Shown one piece after another: positions 11,218 through 21,226 of a stretch of 64,000 nucleotides of DNA (positions are counted from its first letter, which is position 1; the number at the start of each line of letters is the position of its first letter). A model generated the notes under the pieces. That model was given only the letters and a program-made list of their open reading frames with translations, made no database searches and was not told the origin of the DNA. The position numbers and the translations under genes were made by a program. Origin of the DNA: Sanguinoderma infundibulare (taxonomy: Eukaryota > Basidiomycota > Agaricomycetes > Polyporales > Polyporaceae); NCBI GenBank assembly GCA_032821775.1, contig JAVLRN010000006.1, positions 682,001 to 746,000 on the forward strand, written 5' to 3'.

Positions 11218-11796
11218 ATGATGCAAGTTGACGATGCAACTTTTGGGATTTGGCAAGCTCATCCACAGGTCCGCGTTCGTGCATATAATGAGCGAGATGG
11301 CCCTACCACTCCTCCCCACGCCCAGCTCGCCGCGCTGCCCCCTTCCTTCCTCGCCGGCCTCGTCATCCTTCTCTCCGGAGCGTTCATCCGCCTCTGGTCC
11401 TATCACATCCTCTCGAGCCTCTTCATGAAGTTTGAAGCTGTCATCAAGGACGGGTACTCGGACCTCGTCATGGAGAGCCCATGCAACTACACGCTCGTCA
11501 CCGAGGGCCCATACGCCCACGTCCGACATCCGGCCTACGCCGGCCTGGTGCTCCTCACCACCGGCGCGTACCTCATGCACTTCGGCGCGGGAGGGTACGT
11601 CACGCAGTGCGGGATCGAGAACAACCCCGTGCTCGCCGTCTTCGGATGGTCCTGGCGCATCTCGTCGCTGTTCGGATTTGAGCCGCTGTACCAGCGATGT
11701 GGCATGGAGGACGAGAAGTTGAAGACGCAGTTTGGGGCAGGGTGGGTGAAGTATAGCGAGGAGGTGCCGTACACGTTGGTCCCGTATTTGATGTAG
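11218..11796 (+). CDS. ICMT copy B, N-terminally deleted, open frame retained
   Basis: The catalytic half is intact (EGPYAHVRHPAYAG, LMHFGAGGY, FGAGWVKYSEEV). Exon 1 and the first part of exon 2 of copy A are missing. The frame instead continues upstream through what is promoter DNA in copy A, to an ATG at 11218, giving 192 codons. The breakpoint is at GCCCT (11300-11304), which matches GCCCT at 6446-6450 and 6784-6788 in unit A. The former TATA box now lies inside the open frame. The copy lacks the first membrane segments and the original start, so it may be a pseudogene or a shortened enzyme with a new N terminus. The absence of any stop over 190 codons and the preserved core motifs leave both possible. 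Confidence 0.6.
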   Translation: MMQVDDATFGIWQAHPQVRVRAYNERDGPTTPPHAQLAALPPSFLAGLVILLSGAFIRLWSYHILSSLFMKFEAVIKDGYSDLVMESPCNYTLVTEGPYAHVRHPAYAGLVLLTTGAYLMHFGAGGYVTQCGIENNPVLAVFGWSWRISSLFGFEPLYQRCGMEDEKLKTQFGAGWVKYSEEVPYTLVPYLM

Positions 11797-13091
11797 CTAG
11801 TCGCTCGTTACGAAAAAGCCCTGATCCGTTGTAACCTGCCGTGGTCTGTTGTGCCAATGTCCTCTATTGTTCTACGTTATCCCGTTAGTAATGATGGAAA
11901 TATCAATTCGCACTCCTGAGAGGCGTACCGCATTGCATACTGATCACCAGATAGGGCCACGAAGGGGAGGCAAAAGGGTCCCGCATCTCGTCCGGCTTGA
12001 AATTTGAATCATTTTACCCAGGCTCGGTGAGACGGTTCTCCAACGCTTCCAAAGTTGCGTACATGAGTCAACTGTCGGAGACAGGATCATGGGCTGCATG
12101 GAGACCTTGTCACCGTGTTGAAGACATTCGAAATGGCCAAGCGGCGCGAGAGAGCTTCCCATATTTGGCAGGCATTGTTATCCTCCGGCGCGCCTAACGG
12201 AACGATTGTCCCTCCGACCACATGCGCGCTGTCATAGACGTGCGCAGCTCGCACCAATAATCCACTTCGCCCAATGACGGCCGGTACTGGGGACGACGAT
12301 TGAGTACACGACTTTCGACAGGGCTCCTCCCGCTATTTCTCGAGCTCGCTGTGCGTCGGTCGCGCATCCACACCCAGCGGCACCACCTTGCAACGTCCGC
12401 AGGTTGGGACAAAGGAAGCACCAGCAACGCGCTCCCACGCATAGACAACGGAGAGCGGAGGAGGAAAGAGTATTTGGATCCTCTGATCCTTCCCGCGGTG
12501 ATCGATGCAAGGGCATTGGCTCATGCTGTAGATGGGGCCCAGGGCTGTGATTGCGACGGCCCTGCGCTCCCCTTCGAAAGAAGCTCCCCGGCTGAACGAG
12601 AAGCATGATTGACCTCCGACCCTGTTATCGAAGCACTCCGCTACTCGAGTTAGTGTCCTCTCGGCAATGCAGGCGCGGTCGGCGAAATCTCCCTGTTTCC
12701 TCGAGGCATGTTTATTCGGGGGCTATCCTGAGTATAGTGCCGCCAGAATGTTCAGTCAGTGATTCCGCCGGAACAGCCCGCTCGACGCACCAAATCTCGC
12801 CGCAACCAGATCAGCTTTTGATCCGTGGAATTCGGCATTACTGCTTTCTTGGTCCCAGCTAGCCCCTCCGCGGCCGTCCTTGATACAAGCTTTCGTTACG
12901 AGAAGGCGTTCCAGGGTCTCCCGTATACCGCTTCCGAAACACCGCCGTTTGAAGCTCAGTCGCGGGCGCAAAACAGAAGTATTGCTGCTCCGAACCGCAC
13001 CTCAATCGCAACCACCATCACCACCCGCGCTCTAGTTCCTCCCAACCTCTTCAACTAACCTATCCATCTACTTTCTCCACATTCCTTCGCA
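11797..13091. other. spacer between ICMT-B and X-B, copy of 7281-8559
   Basis: Same content as the unit A spacer with scattered substitutions and small indels. Matching open frames are present (plus 12300-12608; minus 12232-12606 and 12333-12524). No gene is called for the same reasons. Confidence 0.55.
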
Positions 13092-15281
13092 ATGGCCCAA
13101 AAGACGACCAAGCCAGTCGGACAATTCGCCGACGTCCCGCTTCGTGGACACCACGTCCAAAAGTGTTCACTTCCGGGCAAGTTGCTGGACGCGGCTCCCC
13201 ACGACGAGGTAAGCCGATGTCACGTCGACAGCCTTTATCCGTAGACTCACTCTGGACAAAGCTCCGGGTGTGTTGCCCTATCTGGGGCACGCGGTTCAAC
13301 GAAAAAGCGAGGGTCAAAGTGAAGGCGGTCGAGACCGAAACGCAAGAGGAAGAGACTGAAGATATAGCGGGCGAGACCGAAACACAGGAGGAAGAGGCTG
13401 AAGAGACAGCCTCGCTTCTGCCTGAGGCACCTTCAGAGCCCGACGATTCCGGTGAGTCATTGACGGCTTTGAACAAGTCCACAACGGAACGAACCCCCGC
13501 CCGCAGATTCCAACCAACGCAGCCCGATGAACCTTCCAAAGAAGAACGCCGATCCCTCCCCACTCCCATACCCTCTCGCCAACGTCGCGAGCTCCTCTAC
13601 CGTGCGCGACCATAAACACTCCACCACGGAGACCAACGAGGAAGAGCCCGCCACACTGCCGACTGAACGCGCCACCCGCAGCGCGGCGACGCTCCCATCG
13701 CAAGGTCAGTCGCGTCGCAAGCAGACGCCATACACGCGCCCAACCGCGTCGAGGGGCGCATCCAAGGTGGACCACTCGGCATCCACCCTACCCGAAGGTC
13801 CCCTTCCACAGATCCAGCCGCTGCCGCGCAACCCTGCTGCGATAGGCGAGTACTCTCCCGCCGTCATCTACGCCGCCAACGGAGTCGCGCATCACTCCAA
13901 TGCTCTTCCATCGCGTCAAAACAAATCACGCGATATATTCACGAACATTTGGACTGCGCCTCTCAACAACGTCTACAACTCTTCGCGGTGCCCACCGCCT
14001 GAGCTATACGGTCATGTGGGTGCCGTCGACTTTACTCAGATGCGGTACACAACCTCCACGCCCCACGCCACCGCCTACCCCTCAATGAGCAACGTCCCAA
14101 CCTTCGCTTACCCGCAGGCCGACATGCCTAAGCTCTTCACATCCACGCGGGCCAGCCCATCGATAGTCCCCTCAACCGAACTAGGGGATCCTCTCCTCAA
14201 CCGCTACGTCGCATCCACATCCATGGCGCAAGCCAGCCACGCCATCGACACGCTCCCGCCCGCCCACCATGTCCAAAATCCGTACCGTGAAGCCGGCGGA
14301 GGACGCGTGGAGAACTCGGAGCTTTGCACGCCTGCTGACGACGGCTACAACTGTTTGCCCTGGAGCCCGAGTCCGCCCTTGCACGCTCACGCAAATCCCC
14401 TTGGTGTCACTCCCGACGGGTGCCCTACATCCACGCCGCACCGTACTGCCAGAGTGGAGTACCCCTCGAGGAGCAACGCTGCCATTGCGTACCCGCAGGT
14501 GCAGGTGACCGTGGCCCAGCAGTTCGCGTCGGGCCACTCTGAACTCGCAGGCGCTCTCGTGGAACGCTACCCCGCGCCCACTTCAAGGACCGACGCCGGC
14601 ATTGCATACCCGCAGGCGCAGGTGGCCCCGCAGTTCACGTCGGGCTACTCTGAGCTTGCGGGCGCTCTTATCGACCGCTACCCCGCGCTGCCGACCGTGA
14701 CGCAAACCCGCGTCGTGGATTCCATCAGCGCGATTCCAGCCGCCCGGTACGTCGACGATCACGCGATGGTCAATGCATCAGTGCACGTATCGGGGACCAT
14801 CGCAAGCCAGGTGAACGTCGATTATATCCCATTCGACGACTGGTACAGCCTGTGGTCCTCCATGACGGACTCATCCCCGCGCACCACCCAGGGCGCGACC
14901 GCCCCAACGCCTGAGACCGCCGCCTGGCAGATGAGCTCCGGTTCACTCCTTCCTATCGGCTCTCACCACGTCCCCAACGTGCTCTCTGGCGCAACGAACG
15001 TCGACGTGAACGTCGATGCGATCAACACCACCGCACATGTCGCCTTGAGCACGAGTATCACAGACGATGAACGCGCTCGCATATTCGAAGGATGTTTCCC
15101 CGACTGGTTGCCCGAGGAGCTAAACCCAGCGTCTAACCTGACGCAAGCTCTCGGGGAGCCGTGCACGGCGGGACAGTGGGACAATGGCGCTGCACCCCCA
15201 AACAACAGCAACCGTGAACTGCTGGCCACTTCGAGGTGGCCAGATCACTCTGGTTTATTTTACGCATATCATCAGCTGTAG
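13092..15281 (+). CDS. gene X, copy B: uncharacterised repeat-containing protein
   Basis: Three exons (13092-13208, 13262-13451, 13507-15281) join in phase to give about 693 residues. Intron positions and phases equal those of copy A. Exon 2 encodes two Glu-rich near-identical stretches (ETETQEEE twice). Exon 3 contains three degenerate repeats of about 35-40 residues, each with AYPQ or AYP followed by an ELA/ELG motif: STELGDPLLNRY, HSELAGALVERY and YSELAGALIDRY. The last two are encoded by clearly similar DNA (14484-14576 and 14601-14687). A basic stretch (QSRRKQTPYTRP) precedes them. No known domain, signal peptide or membrane segment is visible. Intact frames in two diverged copies argue for a translated gene; its role is unknown. 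Confidence 0.7.
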
Positions 15282-16455
15282 GTTCACCCTCGGGTACAAC
15301 CTCAGCGACTCAGGGCCCGTCCAGGGATCCAACTGGAGGTGGATTGCAATGATTGACGTTTCTGCGCAATCCATCCTCCCGCATAGACATTTTTGCGATA
15401 GACTCACCTCTGTTCTAGTACTTTCTGTCGACCCATATATATTCGTCCCACGCTTCGATCAAAAGCCCTGGTGGTGGTCTGCGAGTGGTGGTGCCCGAGA
15501 TAAAAGGAAGCCTTGCACATGGATGAGCCGCTATGCGCAATATAGATCGATCATTCGGTTTATATTACGCATAGCAAACCATTCCGTGTGCACCTGCGAC
15601 AGGTGTCCAGGTAGGCCCATAACAGACCTGTCGTGTGCGGGGAGGAACGGGCATGCGCAGCCTCCCAGAGGACGGCTTGAGTGTACGGGCGGTGTCCGAG
15701 AGCGTCGATATGCATGGAGATGTGATGAGACAGCGTATAAAAGAGCGCCAGAGCGAAGTGAGTGAGTGTGGTAGTCAACGAGGTTCGAGTCGTCGTGGAT
15801 CGATCGATGACTTGTGGCCGCGCATGGCCTCGGGCGTCTCGCTTACACATTACGGCCAACAAAGGCTCCCGCGTGGTCTCTTCGATTCTACGATCACCAC
15901 CCGGAAACTTTCAAAGCGAAGATCTTGATATTTGACCGCCAAGTATAGTAGATGGCAATGGCTAGTCGACGGGCTCTCTGCCAGCCAGGCTGGTCAGGTA
16001 TGTATTAAACTTTCGGGACTCCCGTTTTGACTGTTCCGTTTCACCACTCTTATCTATCATGCCTCCTATTAACGGGGTTCGAAGCGTCTTCATTTGAAAA
16101 ATATCCTAGAACATATGCGGTACGTTTAATCCGTATCCGTGCGTGATTCCTTGGTTTGACTCACCTCAGACGATCTAGCTCAGGCTGCGAATCTTGTCGC
16201 CAGCTTCTCTTCCCTGGAACCTCGTGGAACTCGGCGCCACTCCTTGCTTAGTCCGCGCGTAGTGGTCCTTTATAAACGCGTTTGTCACCGGAAGGGGTCC
16301 CGTGTACAGCTTCCGAGGACCTTCGCCTTTGACAGCTCACAATCGGATATATTGCTTCGCCGAATAGCCCACCAAGCATGCGCTCCCCACTTATCTTCTG
16401 CGAGTCTCCTACGCCACCCAGTCGACTTTCGGTACTTACTCCTCAATGCTTCCCC
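15282..16455. other. intergenic, partly duplicated sequence
   Basis: From about 15610 to 15860 this matches the region downstream of X-A (10720-10930) and ends unit B. From about 16205 to 16340 it resembles the upstream region of the X genes and leads into pseudogene X-C. No intact gene was recognised. Confidence 0.5.
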
Positions 16456-16702
16456 ATGGCCAACGAGACGAACCAACCAGTCGGACCGTTTGTTGGCAAA
16501 TTCCTCGTCTTGGACACTACGTCCCCAAGCAAACGCTTCATGTAAGCGTGCTGAGGGCGGTCCCGAAGGAGAAGGTAAGCCGATATCGCGTCGAGAGCCT
16601 TTGTCCATGCACTCACTCAGGATAAAAGCCAGGACATGCTTTCCTATATACGGGAGGCGACTCGACGCGAAACCGAAGCTCCAAACGCATCCCTTCTCCT
16701 AG
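16456..16702 (+). pseudogene. gene X, copy C: truncated pseudogene
   Basis: The sequence matches exon 1, intron 1 and the start of exon 2 of gene X. Its first exon is 119 bp, where the other copies have 111, 117 and 120 bp, so one base is missing. The shifted frame meets TAA at 16543-16545. The splice acceptor is also altered (aaaag in place of aaag), and similarity ends soon after 16680. It is a 5' fragment that cannot encode the X protein. Confidence 0.75.
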
Positions 16703-16748
16703 AAGAACGCCATAATTTCCATCGTATCTCCTACATCTTACCATAAAG

Positions 16749-17152
16749 ATGTTCAACATTCCCAAATTCAAGTAAGCACCTCTTCCTCCTCCATTTGACT
16801 ATCAGTATCATTCTAATTAGTCACCTTTCAATAGCCCCGTCCCCGTCACCGCACCTACAGCCACTCTTCCTCATGCGATTCCTGACAAGGCATATTTCGA
16901 CTAGCTACCCGCCAGCCTCCCTGTCGGTCCCAAAGCAGTTGATAAACCGTACGTCCCTTTCTGCGTATCTCAAGTCTCTTTGTCTGACATCTTCTCTAGC
17001 AACGACCCGGCAACCGTTCTCCTAGCCATTCTCCCCGAACTGGTATCCCTTCTCGACGCTCCCGTCAACTCCTTGCCCATCGACAAGAACGTAGCATCGT
17101 CTATGCCAATTCCGCCCTGTACTAATATCATCGTGCCGCGTAACAAGCACAA
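16749..17152 (+). pseudogene. possible decayed small gene lying between X-C and X-D
   Basis: An ATG at 16749 starts MFNIPKF, followed by good splice sites (donor at 16772, acceptor at 16834; donor at 16949, acceptor at 16999). The three pieces are in phase and read through VTAPTATLPHAIPDKAYFD, then a single in-frame TAG, then a further open stretch including AILPELVSLLDAP to about 17150. With one stop removed the frame would be open throughout. This suggests a recently broken small gene or a fragment of a larger one carried here by rearrangement. The family was not recognised. Confidence 0.3.
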
Positions 17153-17327
17153 CCCCCGTGTACCGCTTCCGACAACACCGCCTTTTGAAGCTCAGTCGCG
17201 GGCGCAAAATATACGTATTGCTGCTCCAAACAGCACCTCAATCTCGACCACCACCAGCACCCGCGCTCTAGTTCCTCCCAACCTCTTCAACCAACCTATC
17301 AGTCTACTTTCTCCACATTCCTTCGCC

Positions 17328-17935
17328 ATGGCAAAAAAGACGATCAAGCCAGTCGGACAGTTCGTTGGCGACTTCCCGCTTCGTGGACACCACGTCCAAA
17401 AGTGTTCACTTCCGGCCATGTTGCTAGACGCGGCTCCCCACGACGAGGTAAGCTGATGTCACGTCGAGAGCCTTTATCCGTCGACTCACTCGGGATAAAG
17501 GCCAGGACACATTTTCCTATATACGGAACGCGATTGAACGAGAAACCGAAGCTGCAAGCGGAGACGATCAGTGCGATAAAGGCAAGAAAGCAGGCTGAGA
17601 AGATGGCCTTGCCTCCGCCTGAGGCAGCTGCAGAAGCTACCTAAGCTGAAGAGGCGGACACTGGTGAGTCATTGACGACTTTAAACATGTCGACGATGGA
17701 ACGAATGTCCGCCCACAGGAACGAACCGCCCTTGGGCTGAGGAGGGCCTCCAAGAACAACGCTGATGCTCAACCTTCTCTACTTCCATACCCTCTCTCGA
17801 ACATCATTAGCTCCTCCAACGTGCACCTGCGTAAAAGCTCAACCAAAACTCCCGTCGACGACGAGCCCGCCACACTGCCAGTCAGACGCGCCTCTCGCAG
17901 CGCGATGACTCACTCTCCTGCTATCGTTAACCCGT
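17328..17935 (+). pseudogene. gene X, copy D: pseudogene with nonsense and frameshift changes
   Basis: Exon 1 (17328-17447, 120 bp) and exon 2 (from 17501) are intact and close to copies A and B. Near the end of exon 2 a CAA codon of copy A is TAA here (17642-17644). After the second intron the frame is also shifted by one base relative to A. Similarity to X continues weakly to the ATLPVRRASRSA region and stops near 17935. A short product of about 87 residues could still be made. It is most likely a decaying copy. Confidence 0.7.
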
Positions 17936-19666
17936 CGTCTCCTTCAATGATTCTTGTAGTCGCTCTGCATTCCGCCTTCAACAACGCCGCCGCCGCCAAC
18001 CGCCTCCCTGCCGAGCCCGTGGTCAAGTACCAACCGCAACCCCACGGCACCATTTCGCATCTGTTCTACGGTATAAATCGGAGACGTAAACTCTATATCG
18101 CCGCAACATTGGATCCGACATTCCTATGGCCATCAAATCACGCTCAGATCCCCAGCCCCCACCAGCGTGAAAGCGACTCGCGCAGGAGGATAGAGTCGGC
18201 CAGGGTGAAGGTGGACGTGGTGGTCCAGACGGACGGCGCGGAGCAACACGAAGACAACGAATGCGTCATAAGCATACTCTACTTTCTGACATTTCCTAAC
18301 CAGAAGCCTCGCAGGCATCGTACACCCCAAGATCAGACCACTCTTCCTCTATCTCATCTTCCTATAGATCCCTTGTCAATCCGATATCTCTCGGATGGTG
18401 AAGGCCTCCAAGAACTTTTACGCTATTGGGCTCAAGCCGCTCCTCCGTTTTGGTATCACCATTAAAGACAAGCGGTCTCTTATCTCGTGCGCCGGCTTTC
18501 TTGTCTTCGACGCTCCATCTCGAGCGCCCCACATCCGACACAAACTTCGCTTCTAGTATATCCAAACATGCTATATACCACCAGGCTTAGGATAGTCTTA
18601 GCATCTTCGGTGAGAAGACTTCCTCGTAACAGACGAGTTCGCAACCATGGAGCGGCTGAACCTGCATATGCTGAGTGGACATTACTTGGATCGGAAACCG
18701 GAAATCGGAACGTTTATATGGCGCGAAATCAAATATGCATACTCAAGTATCTTGGGCTCGGTTTAAATTTTGCATGGTATTTGTGCGTTCGCATCCGCAA
18801 AGTGGTCTGGAAGATGACCTGGACCGGGCCAGTCGCCGTCAATAGTAAATCGGACCTCGGCTGCGGACATGTTGGGCGTCTCGTTTACCTGTTATGGCAT
18901 GCTCCTGCTGGCAATTCGTCACCTTCAACAACCATAGCCCTTACTGCCACGGCACCCAACAGGCGCGGCCCATCGGTACGTTCGTCCAGATTGAATGCAT
19001 TTCAGAATGCACCAGCTCATTAATCCTTCAAATACAGAGGTTCCCAGCAGTGTTTGGTTCAAGAAAGGACGCTAACATACCCCGATGGAGAGCCACCATC
19101 GACGCCGCCACACGGCTCCGACACCGTCGTCCATGGCCGCTGTCCTTAACATGATAGCGGACGGTTTTTCGCCCCTTATGTGACAATTCATATAGTCATA
19201 CGCGGTATACATCGACCCGGCGGCAGCTTTCTCGCATGCACTCTAAGTAAGCCGTTGTCCTCACTCTGATAGCGATCCGCACAAGAACTCGATCTAGTTT
19301 AGGTCCGTACGTACTGCATACCATAAGGCTCGGCCTCCACGGGCAATAAACGGGGTTCTGAATTGAACTCGATCTAGTTCGCCTACAACGCGCTTCGCCG
19401 TCATCGAATGGTTCCTTGACATGCCGGCCGATACAGAGGACCATGCGATGACGGCATTGCGTGGAGAAACAGCTGCTGATCCACCCCCCTCCCCCCCCAT
19501 TGACAGTTGTGTGTTGCAGTCTGCCAGTTCGGCACGCAACAGGATGGAAGGGTGTTCATCCTCCTACGGTTGTCAGATCGAGCGACCTATATGAGGAGCA
19601 TGCTGACGACGCGAATTTTCAGGTTCAAACCCTCTTTCCCCATCTTGTCGCCCTACCCACTCCCCT
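17936..19666. other. 1.7 kb region with no supported gene
   Basis: An open frame runs on from X-D to 18465 but has no recognised domain. The rest has scattered short frames only. A C-rich run lies at about 19481-19498. A 15 bp direct repeat is listed separately. The part before 19667 should hold the promoter of the protease gene (a TATAT lies near 19588). Confidence 0.5.
19285..19379 (+). repeat. 15 bp direct repeat, 80 bp apart
   Basis: GAACTCGATCTAGTT occurs exactly at 19285-19299 and again at 19365-19379. No other feature explains it. It may be a remnant of a small insertion or a chance duplication. Confidence 0.5.
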
Positions 19667-21226
19667 ATGTTCTACTGGGCCCCGTCGGTTGCCCTCGCTG
19701 GGGGGTTCGTGCTACTTGCTGGCGCGACCGCTACGCATAAGCGCGATGGAATCAGTGTTCCCCTACACAAGCGCAACTCGCTCACAACCGTGAACGGAAT
19801 TTTTGACCACGCCGCTGCAGTCAAACACACTGTCAAGGTCGCCAAGTATGTTCAAATATCTTCATCACTTCCACTCATCTCATTTTCATGGTTTTGCAGC
19901 AAGTACCGCAGGGGCATGATCAATTATCACAAGAACACCGGCCGTTTCCTCAACAACGCCACCGCAATTCCTCCTCCCAGGCAGATCCCCGCAGATCTTG
20001 TCCCGCGCCAGAGCGAGCCACTCCAGAGCATCGACAACGGCTCGGCATGGGCTGGTAACATTTCAATCGGAACACCGCCTCAGACTTTCCTCATCGACTT
20101 CGACACGGGCTCTTCCGATCTCTGGGTGCCCTCGTCCGCGTGCAGCAGTTGCGGAACGCACGCCAAGTACAATGCCGACTCGTCGTCCACCAGTCAGGCA
20201 CAAAATGGTACTTTTAAGATCGAGTATGGGGACGGCTCGAGAACCTCCGGTCCCATCTTCAGTGACACGGGTAAGCGTATATGATAATCTCCTCGCTAAG
20301 GGATTGTACTATCTTGGTTATATGCTCACCTAATGGTTACGCAGTGGCCGTCGGTGGCATCTATGCCACTGACCAGTTTTTCTCCGCCGTCACGACGGAA
20401 TCAGACGAGTTCGTTCGTCTCCCGGTCGATGGCATTCTCGGACTCGCCTTTCCATCCATCTCCGAGTTGAACGCGGTTCGTTCCGTTTCCGTTCCTCACG
20501 CTCCTACCATCTGACGACGCCGGTCTTCATAGTCGCCCTTCTTCGAAACCGCGTTATCCCAGGGTGCTGTCCCCCAGGGAATATTCGGCTTTAAGCTCGC
20601 ATCCGACGGCTCCGAGCTCTACCTCGGAGGCACGAATGCTGATCTCTACACTGGCGGGCTCGAGTTCCACCCCGTTTCCACTCAGGCTGCCTTTTGGCAG
20701 CTCGGCAGCGGCAGCGCGGTGGTGAATAACGAGGTCCCGGTCGGCGGCTTCGATACCATCATCGATTCCGGCACGACGCTCATCTACGGCCCCCCCGCCC
20801 AGGTCCAGGCGCTCTATCGCGTCATCCCGGGCGCAAAGGCCTACTCTGACGGGTTCTTCTCCTATCCGTGCAACACTCTGCCAGAGGTGGCATTCAGCTG
20901 GGGCGGAAACTTGTGGGTGATCAGCTCTGAGAAGTGAGTGTCGCGATCATCAAAGTCGGTTTTGGAGACAACAAGCTCAACAATTCCTAAAGCTTCAACC
21001 TCGGGCCGACGGAAGACGGCTCGGACCAATGCGTCGGCGCGATTTCCGGGCAGGACGTCGGTCTCGGGGACAACGTTTGGTTGTTGGGAGACAGGTGCGT
21101 CGGCGAGATCTTTGTCGACCGCTCGTGCTGATGTGTTGACGGCACGTCCGAATCAGCTTCATGAAGAACGTCTACACCGCGTTCTCCGTCGATAACAGCG
21201 CGGTCGGGTTCGCGGCGCTCGCCTGA
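19667..21226 (+). CDS. secreted aspartic protease, pepsin family A1 (polyporopepsin-like)
   Basis: Six exons (19667-19845, 19900-20270, 20345-20475, 20533-20933, 20993-21094, 21157-21226) join in phase to about 417 residues. The N terminus is a signal peptide (hydrophobic core ending LLAGATA). A propeptide of about 80-90 residues with Lys/Arg sites follows. Both catalytic aspartates are present, in DFDTGSSDLWVP and IIDSGTTLIYG. The flap region (YGDGSRTSG), LGLAFPSISE and the C-terminal LLGDSFMKNVY are typical. Members cleave extracellular protein at acid pH, usually in nutrient acquisition or wood decay. The gene stands alone between two gene-poor stretches. Classification is firm; secretion is inferred from the signal peptide. 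Confidence 0.93.

Larger units (their letters stand above)
11158..15860 (+). repeat. segmental duplication, unit B
   Basis: This is the second copy of the block described at 6314-10990, in the same orientation. Relative to unit A it lacks 338 bp covering the ICMT start region and first exon. Gene X is longer (693 against 583 residues), partly from an extra internal repeat. The region downstream of X is more diverged. Confidence 0.85.

Noticed and set aside
13163..13615. 150-codon ORF ending RRELLYRARP as a separate gene
   Set aside because: It is exon 2 of X-B read through the second intron. The gtgagt/cgcag intron at 13452-13506 joins it in phase to the large exon, as in copy A.
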